A stretch of DNA of 64,000 nucleotides, taken from positions 27,246,001 through 27,310,000 of the forward strand of contig NC_134025.1 in NCBI RefSeq assembly GCF_964204645.1, read 5' to 3'. Below, in pieces: positions 13,661-29,015 of the stretch (positions within the stretch are counted from its first letter, which is position 1; every line of letters starts with the position of its first letter). Below the pieces are notes generated by a model. That model was not told the DNA's origin. It was given only the letters and a program-made list of their open reading frames with translations, and ran no database searches. The stretch is from Tubulanus polymorphus. Its lineage: Eukaryota; Nemertea; Palaeonemertea; Tubulaniformes; Tubulanidae. The position numbers were made by a program, and so were the translations under genes.

Positions 13661-14050
13661 CATATTGAATAAATAGATCTTGGAGCCAGTTACACGGGAA
13701 GCATTTTAAGATTTTGATTTGAGCTAACGATGAAAATGAACAAATTTTGAGTTTGTAGAACCAGCTTCAAGATTGGATTATCCGATGGTCTTTGTTGTAA
13801 TCTTAAGATCCATATTCAACAGATCTTGGAGCCAGTTCCGCAGAAACATTTTTAAATTTTGATTTGAGCTAACGATTGAAAATAAACACATGCACTGTCA
13901 TGTCTCTTAGATTTTAAACCAGTCTTAGACCATATTGGTTCCTATATAGCTAATCTAACAAATAAGACTTAAGACCACTTTTGTACTTCACAAACTGTGC
14001 AACTGACCCCCTGGCTTTAAGATTGGATTATTTGCTCGTTCCTTGTATTA
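13661..14050. repeat. Diverged tandem duplication, about 150-bp period, second copy expanded
   Basis: Copy 1 (from 13661) and copy 2 (from 13811) share catatt-a, agatcttggagccagtt and tttgatttgagctaacgat. The tail taagattggattat recurs near 14012 after an insertion in copy 2. Confidence 0.75.
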
Positions 14051-15010
14051 ACTTAGAAGTAGAGTTCTTGATGATAGAATTGGAATTTTCATCTGGTTAT
14101 TACCATAGATGTAGTATATATGCGGGCTGTTTGATTTTGAAGCACTCATTTTACTGAAGCACTCTTCGCGAAGCTCGTTGAAAACTATATATTGATCATT
14201 GACTTCTGATTCTCACTTATGACGCAAAAAGGTTTCAATAGCGTCTCAAAGAAATGACGGTTTTGGTCTTTCAGAAAAACATGTATGAAAACGTATAGTC
14301 GTCACTCGATATAGAAGGAGTAGTGTTACTGTAACTATTACTAATCTTTACCTGCGTATGGTACCGTGTTTTATCAATAAAAGTTTTGCTCATACAAGAG
14401 CAATATTTCTCACACGCTGGGCATAACTCATTATTAATAAAGTACAAACCTTCCGTTGAATTATTGCTTTTTCGCGCTTTGTCGTTGCACAGTTTGCCCC
14501 GTGCGCGGATTAGCAATTAATGGGCAAAATAGCGAATTTCAATAATTTCCTGCGACAACTTCAAAAGCTACGCGCGCAGGACAAGTTGCGAAGGGTTTAT
14601 ATTGATGAGGTGTGAATATGGTGCAGATTTTTGCATGACTATCGAGTATTGATTGATCGATCGATTTATAAATAAGTCGTCGTTCGCCGTTCGTCGTGCT
14701 TCTCTCACGCCCTACACGCCGCGCAGCGCTGCGTTTTCAAACGTTTCATGCGCGAATTCGCGTTATTACGAATGATCTTTTCTCGACGGAATTTGTGTTA
14801 TTACGAACCGATCTTTTCTTGACGGATCTTATTTCGTATCATGAAAAAAAGTCCATCCATTCAACCACCTCCGCCGCGCGAGGCTCACGTTTCTCGATTC
14901 TCGTATTTCTGAATAACTTTCAAGAGTTCAAGCGCTTTATAACTATTTAGAGTAGCTCGGCAGGGGATGTAAGTGCTAAATGCCAACTAGATATGATTCC
15001 TCTCTACATT

Positions 15011-15043
15011 GACGACGATGATGATGATGATGACGATGATGAC
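15011..15043. repeat. GAT/GAC trinucleotide run
   Basis: About eleven GAT or GAC units. It could read as Asp in one frame, but no open frame or splice context supports coding. Confidence 0.9.
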
Positions 15044-17639
15044 TAACTTGTCAATATCCATAAATAAAAGCTACGTTTTACCTCATTCATCGACGGCCGA
15101 GTTTATATTGGTGTAACACCAAACTTGATTGGATAAGAGAATTAAACATTATTCAGGGAATAATGGCGAGGATGTTGCAGCAATAACCGCAGCGCGCGAG
15201 TCTCACCCGCGTCTCGTACATCAGTTGATTTATCTAATAAATTTCATGCGATTCCGTGCGAATGAATGGGAAGAGATTTTGTGAACGGATTTCCAGAAAC
15301 ATGATTTGCGCGACGAACGCTAACGCCGCGTGAGCGAGAGGTTACCTGTAAGTGGGCTGCGACAACTTCGACGCTTCCAGTTTCATTGACTTTTTTTATT
15401 GACTCGCCGAACTGTTTATCGATTACTGAAAATCGAAAACGGAACTTTATTTCAGAACTTTCTCGATTGAAATAAACTCCGCACAAACTTCGAAATGTCA
15501 CAATCGAAGCGGTATTTGCCGCGATTGTGTAGTCTTGTGATAAATGATGACAAATCTGACAGGTTTTTCCGATTTGTTGCGAAGGGCGTCTTATGATAAT
15601 ATTTGCTTACAAACTAAAGCGGTTTTGATTATGTTTGCTAATTACTTAATCAATAAAAGCAGAAAAAAAGCGATGTCTGCGTAGAAATCGAAGGAAAAAG
15701 TCGCTTCAGAAAATGCTGGAATGATTATTTCCTTCTTAAAACCGAACCTGGCTGTAGGTCCCCCAATTGAATATCGCGTTTCTAGTAGTATACTTAGTAT
15801 ACATACCTGGAATACCTGTGTATAGCGACGCTGTACATTTCATGCGGATATTCGAAACAAAAATTAATTTCCTGGACATTTCCGTGATAGCAGCCAATCA
15901 GTTGGATTGTCGGACAGGGTGACTCAAGCAGCTGTCGAATTTTGATGGATTTCATTTTCCGCTATATTAAACACAGTAGTGCAGAAATACGCCTGCATCG
16001 GAATCTTTCCGTCTCTGGAATTCTTTGACATGAATTTATTTCAGAAGTCAATTGGTTAAATGGGTTGAGCATGTACGGAGCGCTGTACCAGATATATCAT
16101 ATAGGAAATGACTGCTGATTTCATATTAGGCTTCATTTATCAATGACAAAGTTTATATCCCTACATCTCGGCTGGTTTCTTCGTTACAATTTAAAATACA
16201 TATATTCAGAATTAGATTATATTTCATGAGAGATCGTTAAACATTCCCCGTATCCTATAAAAGCTTTCAACTGGGACCCGGGTTAATGATGTAAAGGGCG
16301 AAGCCGAGCAACTTATGGCGCATCCGTGAAATAACTCGGACAATCCATTCACAGAAGCGCGCATAATCAGTTATGTCAGTAATCCACGCTTCCTAGCTCC
16401 GACCATGGTTACTTGAAGAGACACAAGACTTCAGAGTCTCTGGGTAACAATGAGATGCTAGTGGTCACAGATTGGTTTAACCAATTGTAGTTATGAAAAC
16501 GATTATTTATTTTTGGTCACTTGTCCGACATAAAAGGAGGGGGCTCGTGTTTGCTTAATTTTCATTCATTTCTCGTAGGCAATTATCATTAGATTTGCTC
16601 ACGTTTGAATGGATTTCAAATGAGAGTGATAAACGTAAGATAATTCAAAGGCGAGATGGATTAAAACGAAGTGACATCAGGCCCTTGGAGACTGCCCACA
16701 ATAATAGTCCCTGTATGCAAAACATTGTTAGGAAGATTATTAACAAAACATGTGTGACCATTGAGTAAAGCATTGGCGTATACTGTAGAAATTATTAAAA
16801 TGATAATTCATATTTCGCTGGCTGTAGCAGAGTTTCGACACCAGATGTGTCGACAATTTATTCAATTATGATACAATAACGACAAAATTGAAAAAAGTAT
16901 CTTCGCTATAGTGTGTCTAAACACGTTCAGACGACCGAACATGAAAAAAGAAACTTAAGATTCCGAAACCGAAGATGTAAATACTGAAGTTTCCGAAGGT
17001 CCAACAATGGAAAACGTAACCATGAACTTTCACCATGAAGTAACTTCGTATGTCAAGAAATGAACAGTATTTCCGCAGTAATGAACTGTCCATAGAACGA
17101 AGTACTTGGATAATGCATTAAGTAAGTCTTTGATGTGTGTCAGCAACTCTTCGACAGATAAAGAATTATTTCCTCTCATAAACATCCGTTCCTCCGGGGG
17201 TTATATTCAAGATTAATGTAAAGCCGTTGAACGACTCGTCGTCAGAATTTCACCTCAGATAAGTAGAGAAATAAATGAGAGAAAAAAATGAACGCGTAAA
17301 TCATTTAAAAACCGTGTTAAGATTGACTCATCGGTTCGATCCGATGTTGAATCATTTGACGATTGATTTCATAATTGTTTCGTTCGGTTAAAACGCGGCG
17401 ATACTGGATTTAAACAATAAATCGACTGGCATTTTTTTCCTCTACGCCGCCGCGAACATTGTCGCGTCTGAATATTCAATCACGACATGCAATCGCACGA
17501 AACCTGGCTTTACACATCATCATACACACAGTAGAATATATTCATTAGTCGATCGCTACTGCAGCGGCGGCAGCGACGAATAAAAACCTATGTGAAGTGT
17601 TTCACTCGATTCATTGCGTGATTTTTCCGTCGATCACTC

Positions 17640-17725
17640 AGCCAACAATGAATGACCCCCCCGCCGAGACAATGTCATAAAATAATGAACGCCAAGCGAC
17701 GTCGATGATGACAATATTTGCATTG
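17640..17725. promoter_or_regulatory. Possible enhancer-like cluster: octamer with SOX-type sites
   Basis: A perfect POU octamer ATTTGCAT (17716-17723) lies within 75 bp of three ACAAT cores (17645, 17669 and 17711), the last directly before the octamer. These are short motifs in AT-rich intron sequence, so chance is a real alternative. Confidence 0.2.
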
Positions 17726-20700
17726 GTTTCATAAAACGGTGATTTTCAGCTGAACGTCGCTGCTGAGTTAATAACGAATTCGACGCTTATCCAAAAAGTG
17801 TCGACGTTTCATTTACGGTAACTAAGGCGGTATTTCCCTAAAAGACGAATTTTTGACAGCTTTCCTGTAAAACTAGTAGATGAAACTTTTCTGTTTGATT
17901 AGACAAATGACACCCCCTCCTCCCTATGACATTTGTCCGTGAAGACTCTATAAAACTCTCACTAAGCTCAATAGTTTTGATGAGTAATGGCTTCAGTTTT
18001 TCCATCTCCTCAATTCACTGAATTGTTTAAACTGTTGTTTTATTTGCGCCTGGAGAATCATCTTTGGTTTCACGCCCACAACTTGAAAACCATCTAATTC
18101 AGACGAATATGATAACTGTTTATCGTTGACAATCTGATTGACTCCAGTGGTTGCGAGGTGAATTACGCAATGTTAACTGTGTCCTTAGTTTGCTTCGGCC
18201 TCCGGGCAGTTCTTCTCCTAGAATAACGTATTTACCCCTGAGCATTGGCACGGGTGGATCTTCATGCGATACTACTCCCCCATAAATGCAAGGTTAAAAT
18301 TTCAAACAGCTCTGTCATTCATTTGATATTTGGAAATAGAAAAATGGGCCCAAATTCTATAGTGTTGATGATGAATCAGCATCGAAATCTATCTTCAATA
18401 GAAATATGGCAAAACTTTCAAGGATTTATCAACTTATATACTTTTTATATGGGAAAGAGTTTAGATAGGGGTTTGTCCATAGAAGCCATTTTGAATCGAG
18501 TTCAAATCCCCACAAGGAATGTATGTATTGACAAAGTATGAAGTGACTTTCTTATTCATTATTGTAAGTAAAATGATTTTGTCTACTGAAAATAAGATAC
18601 AGGAATGATATATTGTACTTGGGAACATGGATGTAGATGAAGATATATTTAGTGACAGGCATTAAGGTGGCAATGTGATAGCTGATTAATGGAATCAATG
18701 ACTCAAGTTAATCAGCCAGAAGAATACATTCACATGTGTGGAATAAATGATGGCTAGTTGCTCAGGTCACAGTCTTACCATAGATGAAACCATATAATTA
18801 AAAAAGGCTAGTTTAAGTATAGTATTATAATTCATCAGCTCAACGTTTTAGTTATTCAAAAATTGGAAGATTACCTCGATCATTCAGTTAGGTTCTGTAT
18901 TTCACAGCCAGTATGAAAGAACCGGATGAAATTAGACCCTGATAGTCATTAATTTCAAAAGTTTGAGTTTTAAAAGCTTCGGCCCCTGGATGAAATTACA
19001 TCTAGTATTGTTCCATGGTCAACAACAGATTAACAATATAGCATGTAATTATTGCTCACTTCACAAGTAGTTTTGACCATTACCGGTTTGTATTTGACCA
19101 ATGATGCCCTCATCTTCACAATGATACCCCCATATTGGCTTTATTTAACTTTACTCAGGGTGTATGTATGATTAAGTGACAAACACCCAAAAGTGGGTCA
19201 ATGTGCAAGTATGACCTAGTTAACAGGTGTAATTACACAGTTGAAAACTGAAATCCCCAGAACTAACAATTCTAGGCTTTCAATTTGTTGGTGTCCCTCC
19301 TTTATCATGAATTAGTCAGAATTACACATTTTACCAAAGTCGGAAATATGAGCCATCATGTAAATATTTGCTGGATGTGGTACTCTTTCATTTCACAGTT
19401 TGGACCATCCAGCATCATTTATTCCTATCATCGTCAGAAATCCATCAATTTTCATTATTAGTTTCATTTGTTACCGACAATAAATGTTGTACACACAAAT
19501 TTTTTCGAAAGTTTCATCTGAAAAAACTATTATCTCGACAGCTTGATGTATTTAACTGGCGGTTAAAAAGTTCCATTTATTTAATGACATCACACGCGAT
19601 CTCTGTATAGAGAAACAATAGAATCTACACTCACTGCAGGGTCTTTATCCATTCTATTGTTTTCACTCTTACTAGTAACAAAAGGTGTAATTTATCAATT
19701 TAAACAGTTGAGTGTCTCATCTATTCAAAAATACCCCTAGATTTATTACACTTAAACTGAAACCATTTATCTGTCCACTGTGATTTATCTATACATAAAT
19801 CTTTCTTTCGGGATCGCTGTTCTAAAGCATTGAGAGCATTCGATTGGAAATCATTTCATTAAAAATATATTAGTTTTCGACAGTCAAAAATGGGAGAAGT
19901 GCGTTTTCATTCCTACATTTCAGAAAAGCTTGTTGAATAGCTCAGTTTTTATGAATGGCTGACGTAACTTCAATCAAATCAATCCAATGCGATAAAGAAA
20001 AAAGTGGCATTTCATTTGATATTCAGATTCTGTTACTAGAATAACTTCTAATTAGAAGAAATGAAATTGATTTCACCCTCCTTCGCTACTCGCCATCTGC
20101 TTAGGGCAGCACGAGTCTCCAAAACACAGCTCTCAGGCAATTCTAACCATGAACAAATACTGAGGGTAATTTGATACTTTAATCATTGAAGCGTTTGATT
20201 AATGTTTGGTTGAATGGATTATTTTTTAGCCTGAGAATGTTGCATTTTTCAATAAAATCTGTTGATATGAAATAATTTTCCCAGCTTCAATGACCGACGA
20301 ATATTTCGTAGGAATAAATTTTATCGTCGCTAATTGAATAGAGACGATCAAACTATCAAAATTTACTGCAAGTTTAAGAGTAAAAGATTAATCTGAAAAG
20401 TTGTTTATTTATGGACCAGCTGAACTTTTATATACGAACTTTGTATGAGAAAGTTCCATTCTACATACATGTCTCCTTATCTCTAATGATATTAACAATT
20501 GTAAAAGGTTGCTGGGGAATTTCAATGCTAACAAGTCTCTCACTTAATTATCATTCATCCAACTGATAAACAATCAGTGTTAATAGTTAATAATCAGGTG
20601 ACAGCAGTCTGAGAACTACAGCAGTATTTACTGTACTCGACAACCTGTAATGTGATAATCAGTGATGATACTATATGGATCCAGGGACTTCCTAGATGAG

Positions 20701-23700
20701 TCCAAGCAATCAGAATCAAATTACAAGTTCGAATTCTTTTGTCAAAGGATAGAAAAATCTCGGTCAACGAAAGCTTTCACTTTTGAAACCAATTTAAAAT
20801 TGTGTTTTCTGAAACGCTTTTTGACTTTGTGTCATAAAGCACACCCGAAAATCATGTCAACAAAGTTTTCGACAAAGTAAATAAGATTTTCAGGGGAAGG
20901 TGCTCACTGGGTCTCCGGAATAAATTACTCCCTTGGGCAATAAAACAAATAACTTTCACAAACACAATGCCCAACCTCAGTGAAGAATGGAAAGTAAATA
21001 TTAACTGAAGGCTTAGCCCTGTCAGTCAGATTATCACCCATGTGGAAGGCCTGTAATGCTACCATTGGCAATAATATTTTGTCAATTAGTAGGTGAACAA
21101 TAGAGGAGGCTGGGTCTATTCTATAGTCATAGAATGGTAACCTGTTGATGTAGGAACATGGCTACTTCTGACAGCTGTCCCTTCACAGTCTCCTCCGCTC
21201 CAGTCTATGAACCACCAGGACGTTATACTAGTTAACTATATGGATTATCATTAGAGATTGTTGAATACTGTGTTACTGTCATTGAACTCAAGTTCTACTT
21301 CTCACATGTTCTTTATGGATTTAAGTGTTTGACGCTGAGACGACTGACTCCAATTCGAAGAATTGTTTTCTCGTTGAATATTCAAATGAACAGGAATTTT
21401 CTTACATTTTTGTGGCTGTACTATTTGTGAGTTGACACTTCAATCCATTTTGTATTTCAATGGTATGTCTCAAAACAAGCGTGCTTGGCAGACAATATAA
21501 CAGTTATGAAAGTGCTTAAACGAGGATATGAACTAAAAAAAAGGAAAGGAAACCTCAAACATGGAAAGGAATATGCTATGCCCGGTAATGTAGACAATTG
21601 TAGATAAAAAGGTGAAGTTAATTTTTAAGAAAACATGGAAGATCAGGACGACACGGAGCATTCGTTAGCTTTGTTCTACAGGAATGTCTTAATGTCGAAA
21701 TCAGCCATTTTTGGAAAGAAATACATTTATGCGAAATATCGCAAGCAACAAGCAACAAAACCATACGTGGTAAGTTACGTCGTCTTCATAGTAATAGCTC
21801 AAAGATTCCAATGAATTCGAGATTTAGCGGCGAATTTTGAATCCGAAATTTAGAGCGTTCCCAAGAAATTTTATAAGAAAAAAGGGTTGACCTTCTTGAA
21901 AGATGTGGTCTCTTCGTTCTGTTGTTCTGCTATATTTTTATATCATTGTTAGCAGTTTTCATTGTGTCGTTTGAAAGGATATTGTAAATTTCCGGTGAAC
22001 TATATAACAATCCTTTGGGCCTCTAGCTATCGGGGGCCCCAATCATTATTCTCCCGACTTAAGTCGCCAGACTGCTCTAAGGCAGCCTTCCGAGATTCTC
22101 TGTTGTTTTTTGCCTGACTGAGCTGCGAGAGTTTGTGAAATTCAGTCCGTTTAACGGGCCGCGGGCGCTGAGCATGTGCGTGGACATCGGACAGTGGAGG
22201 AAAATGTACCCGATTCGAAGTGTGTCATCATTAATGAATCGTTCACCGAATGATGTTGTAGCCAGGAGGAAATGAGCATTGAAAAAAACCTATGACTTTT
22301 AAAGAAACTGATTAGGGAAACCAGTGAAGGGTGCTTTAATAACTATGTAACAGAATACTGTTCACTCAGCCAAACGTACATCAGATTTTCATGGTCAAAT
22401 TGAAACAGTGATAGAATTCCTGTGATTATTTTTACTTCCGCCTGTGAAGCGAACAATGTGTTGCTTTGTTACGATTTTGACATGCCTGCAAAACTTGAAC
22501 ATCGACTAACAGCCCGTGAAACAATTAGCGACTCCGGTGTAGAAACGCATGTTTCACTGGAGGTTTAATTGCGTTTGCTTCGGATTAAAAACGACATCGC
22601 CCGAACAATAAAAGCTACATCGCTATTTCTCGGGGGTCAGAAAATGTAATGGTCTCAATGAGTTTCCCGCCCAGCATCTGCCCAGCTGTAAAGCCCGATG
22701 TTCGGAATCTTATCCACGTCGCCATTGATGGAGGAAAACAACTTTTGTTATCGACAATGCCCGATACTACAATATGTTATAATTGAGTTCGTGGATGACT
22801 CCTCCTTCATACTCACGAGATGAGTGCATGCCTTTCGATAAATTTCGCAGCTTCCTGACCGGTCCAATCAACACGTGATGTATCAGTTCAACGATGTTTG
22901 ACTAATCTCCAGAATCATGAACAACAATGAACGCGCTATAAAAGTGGCATTTTCAGTCTGTTAACTGTCTCTCTTTTGGTTATTTTTTCATCGTCAAATT
23001 CTAATCCATCAAACTAGCCATTGGTCACTACACTCATTCTATAGAAGGGATTGCTAGATAAACTCACCTGCAATTCACAAAAAAATTGGGTAAACATCAC
23101 CTAAAATGAACAGTTGTTTGCGAAAAGGCACCGGGGTTGTTTTCGATTGTGACATTTTGATTGTTGGCGTGGTGGACATGTTTTCAAGTTGAAGTCGGGA
23201 TTGTTGTCATCGAGTGACACGTCTATTGTTGACCGGTGGTCATCTTTTCAGCCATCGTGATTCTTGATACAAGATATTCCCAGGTAAGAAAAGATCAACA
23301 GATAATGCTAATAGCAATTGAATATCAGGTTTCAGTATCTAGGGTCCATTATTCCGGGTTATTTACTTGACCAAAATCAAGCCTTTATGGATATAAGCAG
23401 TTATCTAGCCTGAATCTGTTCCACTGGTGCTTTATTTGGAATACATCTTACATTGGACCATAAATCATTCTGTTGTTTGAAATGGATTTTAGTTTGATCA
23501 TAGAACTTTTGATAAAAGTCTGGGAAAACAAATACATAAATTCCATTGTACAATCTTATCTAAATCCTATGTTTATGCCTTTTGATTGTTTTCTGGTCAA
23601 GTCAAGTTGATAAACGTGATCTCGTGCTATCGGCAATCTGGTAAAAACAAAGAATTCAGGGTACGAAAACTTTGGTTAAACCTAGCTGGAATAGCAACAA

Positions 23701-26700
23701 TTCTTTGATGATGTTTAAGAGTGAGAAGCAGATTGCTGTTGCCAAATTTCAGCTGTTTGGAACTATAGTAAGTAATGTCTACTGCAGACATCCTTCTATA
23801 GACAATGTCAATTGGAGGTCATCTGTTACTAGGCGATGTCACTGGGCTTTGAATTTTTTGACTGATTAGTTAAAACGTCTTGATGAGTTTTGACATTATC
23901 TTTCATTAGCATCAGTAGTTTGTCTGGATGCACACTGATCAGTAGCCTACTGGATGCTGAGTGGTAGTTGATAAAATTATTGTAAAAAATATCCCACGAT
24001 ACTGTTATATTTGATAAGGCAAATTATCTCTGTTGGATTTTATCTCCAAGCTTCCTCTCGTGGTTCACTATTTTCACGATGAGACAGATCTTTTGTTTTT
24101 GTTATTTACCGGTCATACATCGTGGCTCTACGACCTAAAACTTTCCAATCAGGATAATTGTGTAAGTGTATTTTAAGTTACAAAATCTCATAAAATAACT
24201 CTCCTCCTAGTTAATGTACATTGCTTCTATGAAAGTATTCCATTATTGCCATCCTCAAACAATGGAAGTTATTTACGAACCTTAGGAAATGATGAACTGG
24301 CTGCGAAAGTAAGTGCCATTGGTAATATACTAAAAGACCTTGAATTGTGTTTTCTTTATATAGACCTGATTGAGTGTCTACCCTTGTATATATGGAAAGG
24401 ATGCTAATATGATAGTCTGTATAGAAAGCAATAACCAATGATAAAATTGGATATTGATGGGGATATCGTAGGGAGATTTTCTCGAACAAAGTAATTCAGT
24501 ATCACTAGTTCTCGATAGTATGATAGGGACTGCGATTGATTGTCGCGGCCAGATGTAGCCCTATTGTCAACAGCGGGCTGTATTGACAGTGTTGCTGATG
24601 GTTACTGCACGGAGTAATCCATCGCGAAAGAACTGTCGAAGCAATCAATTAAAAACCTTATTAAATTTGATTAAATCGAAAATGTGGGCTACAATATCAA
24701 TTTTATAGTTGCTGGTGTAATATAATACTGCGCTGGCAGGCGGATATATCCCAGTCTGTGGAACGTCATCCTCAGTTGATCTCGTTCAGCCTTGGCAAAT
24801 TTTTTTCCAATTCATTGAAATAGCTACGCTATATCATAACCATATGACATGAGGTATCTTCCTTCAAGATCTCAAATATAATCAAGTATTATCATGGAAA
24901 TAATGAAAATTTGAGAAGTATACCAATCAATTGGCTGGAATTAGTTTGATGAGTCATTTGGATCATATTTTAGTTCTGTTCTTCACTACACTAAATCTCT
25001 TGGCCCTGTTCTGGTAATGTGGCACATTGGTCCTTGAATCTGTCGTGTACAGATGTTGTCTTCCCCGAGAGTCGCAGCTCCAGTAACACTGAAAGTCAAT
25101 CACAGTCTCACATTGATTCCGTTAAATATTCATACTGTTTTACATTCTGTCATCTAAACGTCGTGTCACTGCAATTCCTTATGTCTACACTATTCCTAGT
25201 CGCTACAATATCTGCATAACCCTCTATCGAACTAACTGACCTTACGAAGCATCTCTATCTACGATGAATTTATACCTCTGAGCGTAAACAGTAATGGGGC
25301 AATGGGCTTCTAGGTTTGTTTTGTAGCTTCGGGTGGTTCCAGGTCATATTTGGAAGCTCGTATTCGCCATAGGCTACTAAATCTACATGGTTGCCCGTGG
25401 GCCTCGAATTCCATCAGGCTTCTACCAGGCGAATGGGGTTAGTTAGGTGCTTTTGCTGAATGCCTCGGAGCGAAGTGTATCAGTGGGAAGCTTCACCGCC
25501 AGCGGCATTCCCGGGGTGAATCTTTCACTATTGTCTGACCTGGGAATTGGGCATCAGGATTCATGGGTAATTTGACACTTTCATTGGTAAGAACTATTGA
25601 ACTTATGTATGACAAAATAACTGTTGGTCCTGTGACAATAGAATTCCTCGCACCATTATTAGTTATATAGCAACATACTCGAGTACCTGGAATTTCCAAT
25701 AGAAAATATGACTTGACCCACAGGGTTTTGGCCTTTTACTTGTTAGAAAACCCTCGGGCAGTAATGCAGGAATGTACTGGTAACATAGCACTTTGTTATA
25801 CTATGTTGCTTAAGTCGTTGGACCATGACTGATTTTATACTGCAAAGCCTTAGGCGAATAAACAGTAAAACTAGTCATAGACTTAAGTGAAGTACTTAAT
25901 AGACAATTGAGAATCTATTGTCATATTTTGTCATCGTTTAACAAATAAAGTAGCGTCGAAGATGTCCGGTCATTTATGGAATTCCAGTTTTATGGTATGA
26001 GCCTAGAATTTTAGTTTCCATCACGAGATATGTGACAAGAGGACTTATCTTAAATATCCGCAGATGTTCTAACCCTAATTCCTCGAGGCTATCTCGATAG
26101 ATTCATTCTGATCTATTTTATTGCCAGCCTACGGGTAAAAGGAAACCTTCAGATATTTGGAGTACCTTAAGCTTATTGTCTGGGTGAGTGAAGCCTACGG
26201 CCATCCTCAAAGTTACCTTCCCCCCACGCTACCATTCTAAGTTATTGTCCAGTTCAAAGCCACGAGCAAAAATGCGTAAAAATATCTTCGTTGACATAGC
26301 CTTTGGGGTACGTGTGCATTAAATCTCAGGCTCAACTATGAATGGACGCTCTGATAGTAGCCCTGAGTAATGTGTGGCAAAAATTTCTTTTCTATGTGAA
26401 AAACCACCCAGAGGTGCTGTTATCTCGGAGCATATTTAAGGGGATTTGTGTTTGATATCATTGCCCCATGGAGACATAGTCACAAAAAAATGCTGATATT
26501 GGCGATTTCTGGTCTGTTTGTGAGTAGGCGAAAATGCTCAACGATGGGAACGTGTAGATTCATTATGGATAAAGTTGCTAAGAAAAGCCTGAGTATTATT
26601 TTCGACGTATTCCGTTTCATTGTATAACACATGTTGAGTTATCATTTTCCGCTTTTGCTTTCTATTTTACTTCATTTCCTAAAAAACTTCCAGCTAATTT

Positions 26701-28971
26701 CCTTTCTAACGATACACGCGTCATCTATCAGGTGGATTTTAGTTAATTATGGTTTCAAATTCGTTTTGGTACGCCAGTATAAACCATAGTCGCCTTCCCC
26801 TCTGTATTGTTTTACTAATTGGCTCTTCAGCTAGGCTGCATTTCTAAATGGCTACAACTTCGTAACTTTGATGATAAATTTTTCAAGTGAGGGCTGGTAG
26901 AAACATCACAGCTGTGCTCGATGTGATGCCAATCGAATACAGCTATCCAGTAAATTACAGGCAAAATATTCGAATAATATCTAAAAAAATTGAAACAAAG
27001 AACCTTTGAATCTTGGCCCACGTTTGATTCATTGAATGTACTGATTATGAGGCAGTCAGTTGTCAGTCGAAATTATTTCTGCCTCTGGTTTTAATGAACT
27101 AGTTCTCGATGGCCAAAACAATGAACCTGTTGTCATGACAATAGAAAACATGGACAAAAGATGCATCCATCATATCACATCATGTGCCAGCCATCAAGTG
27201 GGACCACATTCTGGTTTCCAGCCTCCGGGATGGGGGGAACTCTTTCTTCTTAAATCTATAATTAATTGTTTTTGCAGACATCTATTTTTCCGCTGTATCA
27301 GGGCGATGGTCTCAATCAAATGACAAAGAAAAACTTGCACTCAAAGTCTGATGGCCTTTTTGTGTAAAATAATCTTCATGGTTTTAATCCGTAATAGAGA
27401 AGAATAACGTTTTCAATAAAAATAGGTTTATAACGTTAGCAAAAAGTTTCAGGTCACGAGAGTAAAGAAATGCTTAGATATTTGAGATGTAAGTTATGTA
27501 CAGTGAACTATATCAAAATGTCAGTGAATTCCACTTAAACATGTTTTGCTGTGTTTATTTCGTATTGACTTGTATTAACTCAGGTACAATCATAGTCCAA
27601 TCAGGGCAGTGCAGGGCAGTGCTGGTCTTTTCACGGAAAAGTATTTCAATTTGTGAAATCAATTGATCCTTTAACGTAAAGTAAACATGAACTTAGTTTT
27701 CTGATTAATAGAAATCTATTTATACTTGTAATATGTGCTCAATGTAAAGCCTTTAAGCGCTAAATCCGTGAAGGATGGCCCTCTTCACCTATTCAAGTAG
27801 GGAATAATATGTTTATTTGTTTCGCAAACGTGATTAACTTTTTCATTACAAGATCTTTTCATTACAATACAGCTTCAGAAAGCGTTATCATTGAAAGCAA
27901 TGATTAGAATGGTTTTAGTTCGTTCAAGCTCGGAATAATCATTAATCATTCTAGCATCATTTTCCTAACAGTGTATTTTCTGCAGATATATTCTTTTAGA
28001 ATTCACTTTTGAGCAACCCTTCGATTAAGCAGTAAAGATCATTTTTCATTATTAGCATTTACACTTTTTGGAAGCATATCTGTCAATGAATGAGATGAAG
28101 GTTACTTTTCATAAGAAAATTAGTGCTATGTCATGTTGCTTTTTAGTTTGAACTTCAACCGGACTAATTGTGTTGTGAATATAAGTCAATTTTCTTTGAC
28201 ATATTGGGTCATCGATCACTTTTAGGAAACCCAGGATCCAGTGTAGGCGGAGCAATGTATGTGTCAATCACCGAGACCCGGCGTTGGCCAGTGCGTAGTA
28301 TTGTCAGCAGGTGGCTGTGTGTGTGTACTACTACACATTGACATCCCGACTCTTGAAGAAGTAATCGCGAGACATCGCCATATCGGATTTTACTTTCAAA
28401 GTTCTAGAAAAAAGTTTTTTCTTTCGTTTCAATCGGCTGTTTTTTGACTAGGATATCATCGTGAGAGTAATAAACATATCCGTTTTCAAAAATCGAAACA
28501 TGAAATTCATGTTCGTCCGACTATCAACAGATTATCACTATTCGAGAAGATATAGCGTTTATGGATTAAGGATTTTAAAACTTTTTCTCTGTACGCGTGA
28601 AGGATTAATGCGTTATTAGCAGATTAAGAAATTGTTGTATTCAAGTTTGGATAGGTTTAAAGAAGAGTAAGTTTGGATAGGTTCAGAGGATTGTAATGCA
28701 ATATGGACAGATTATATGTCATGAAAGGTGGTGGAGAATGCGCATATCAGGTAAAAAAAAAAAACTTGAAATGTGTTTATTATTTTGCTCTCTTAATTTT
28801 TTCTTTTTTTTATTGCTATCTATTTATGGACCGAAATATTTGTGATTTTCTTTCATCTGAAAATGATGAAAAATAATAGAATGAGTAATAATAGAATGAG
28901 TATTTGGAATAGCTCATATCAGGACCAAGCTCTACACTTTTATAAGTTTTAACAATAGGGATAGAATATTG

Positions 28972-29015
28972 GAAAATGAACTAATTCTAACTCTAGAACT
29001 GTGGAACTGGACCCC
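28972..29015 (-). mobile_element. Partial copy of the foldback MITE found at 30751
   Basis: gaaaatgaactaa (28972-28984) is the exact reverse complement of 30806-30818 in the full copy, and it is followed after a deletion by aactgtggaactggacccc, the terminal repeat. It is therefore a half element in reverse orientation. Confidence 0.7.

Noticed and set aside
17325-17350. ggttcgatcc resembling a tRNA B box
   Set aside because: No cloverleaf can be folded around it.
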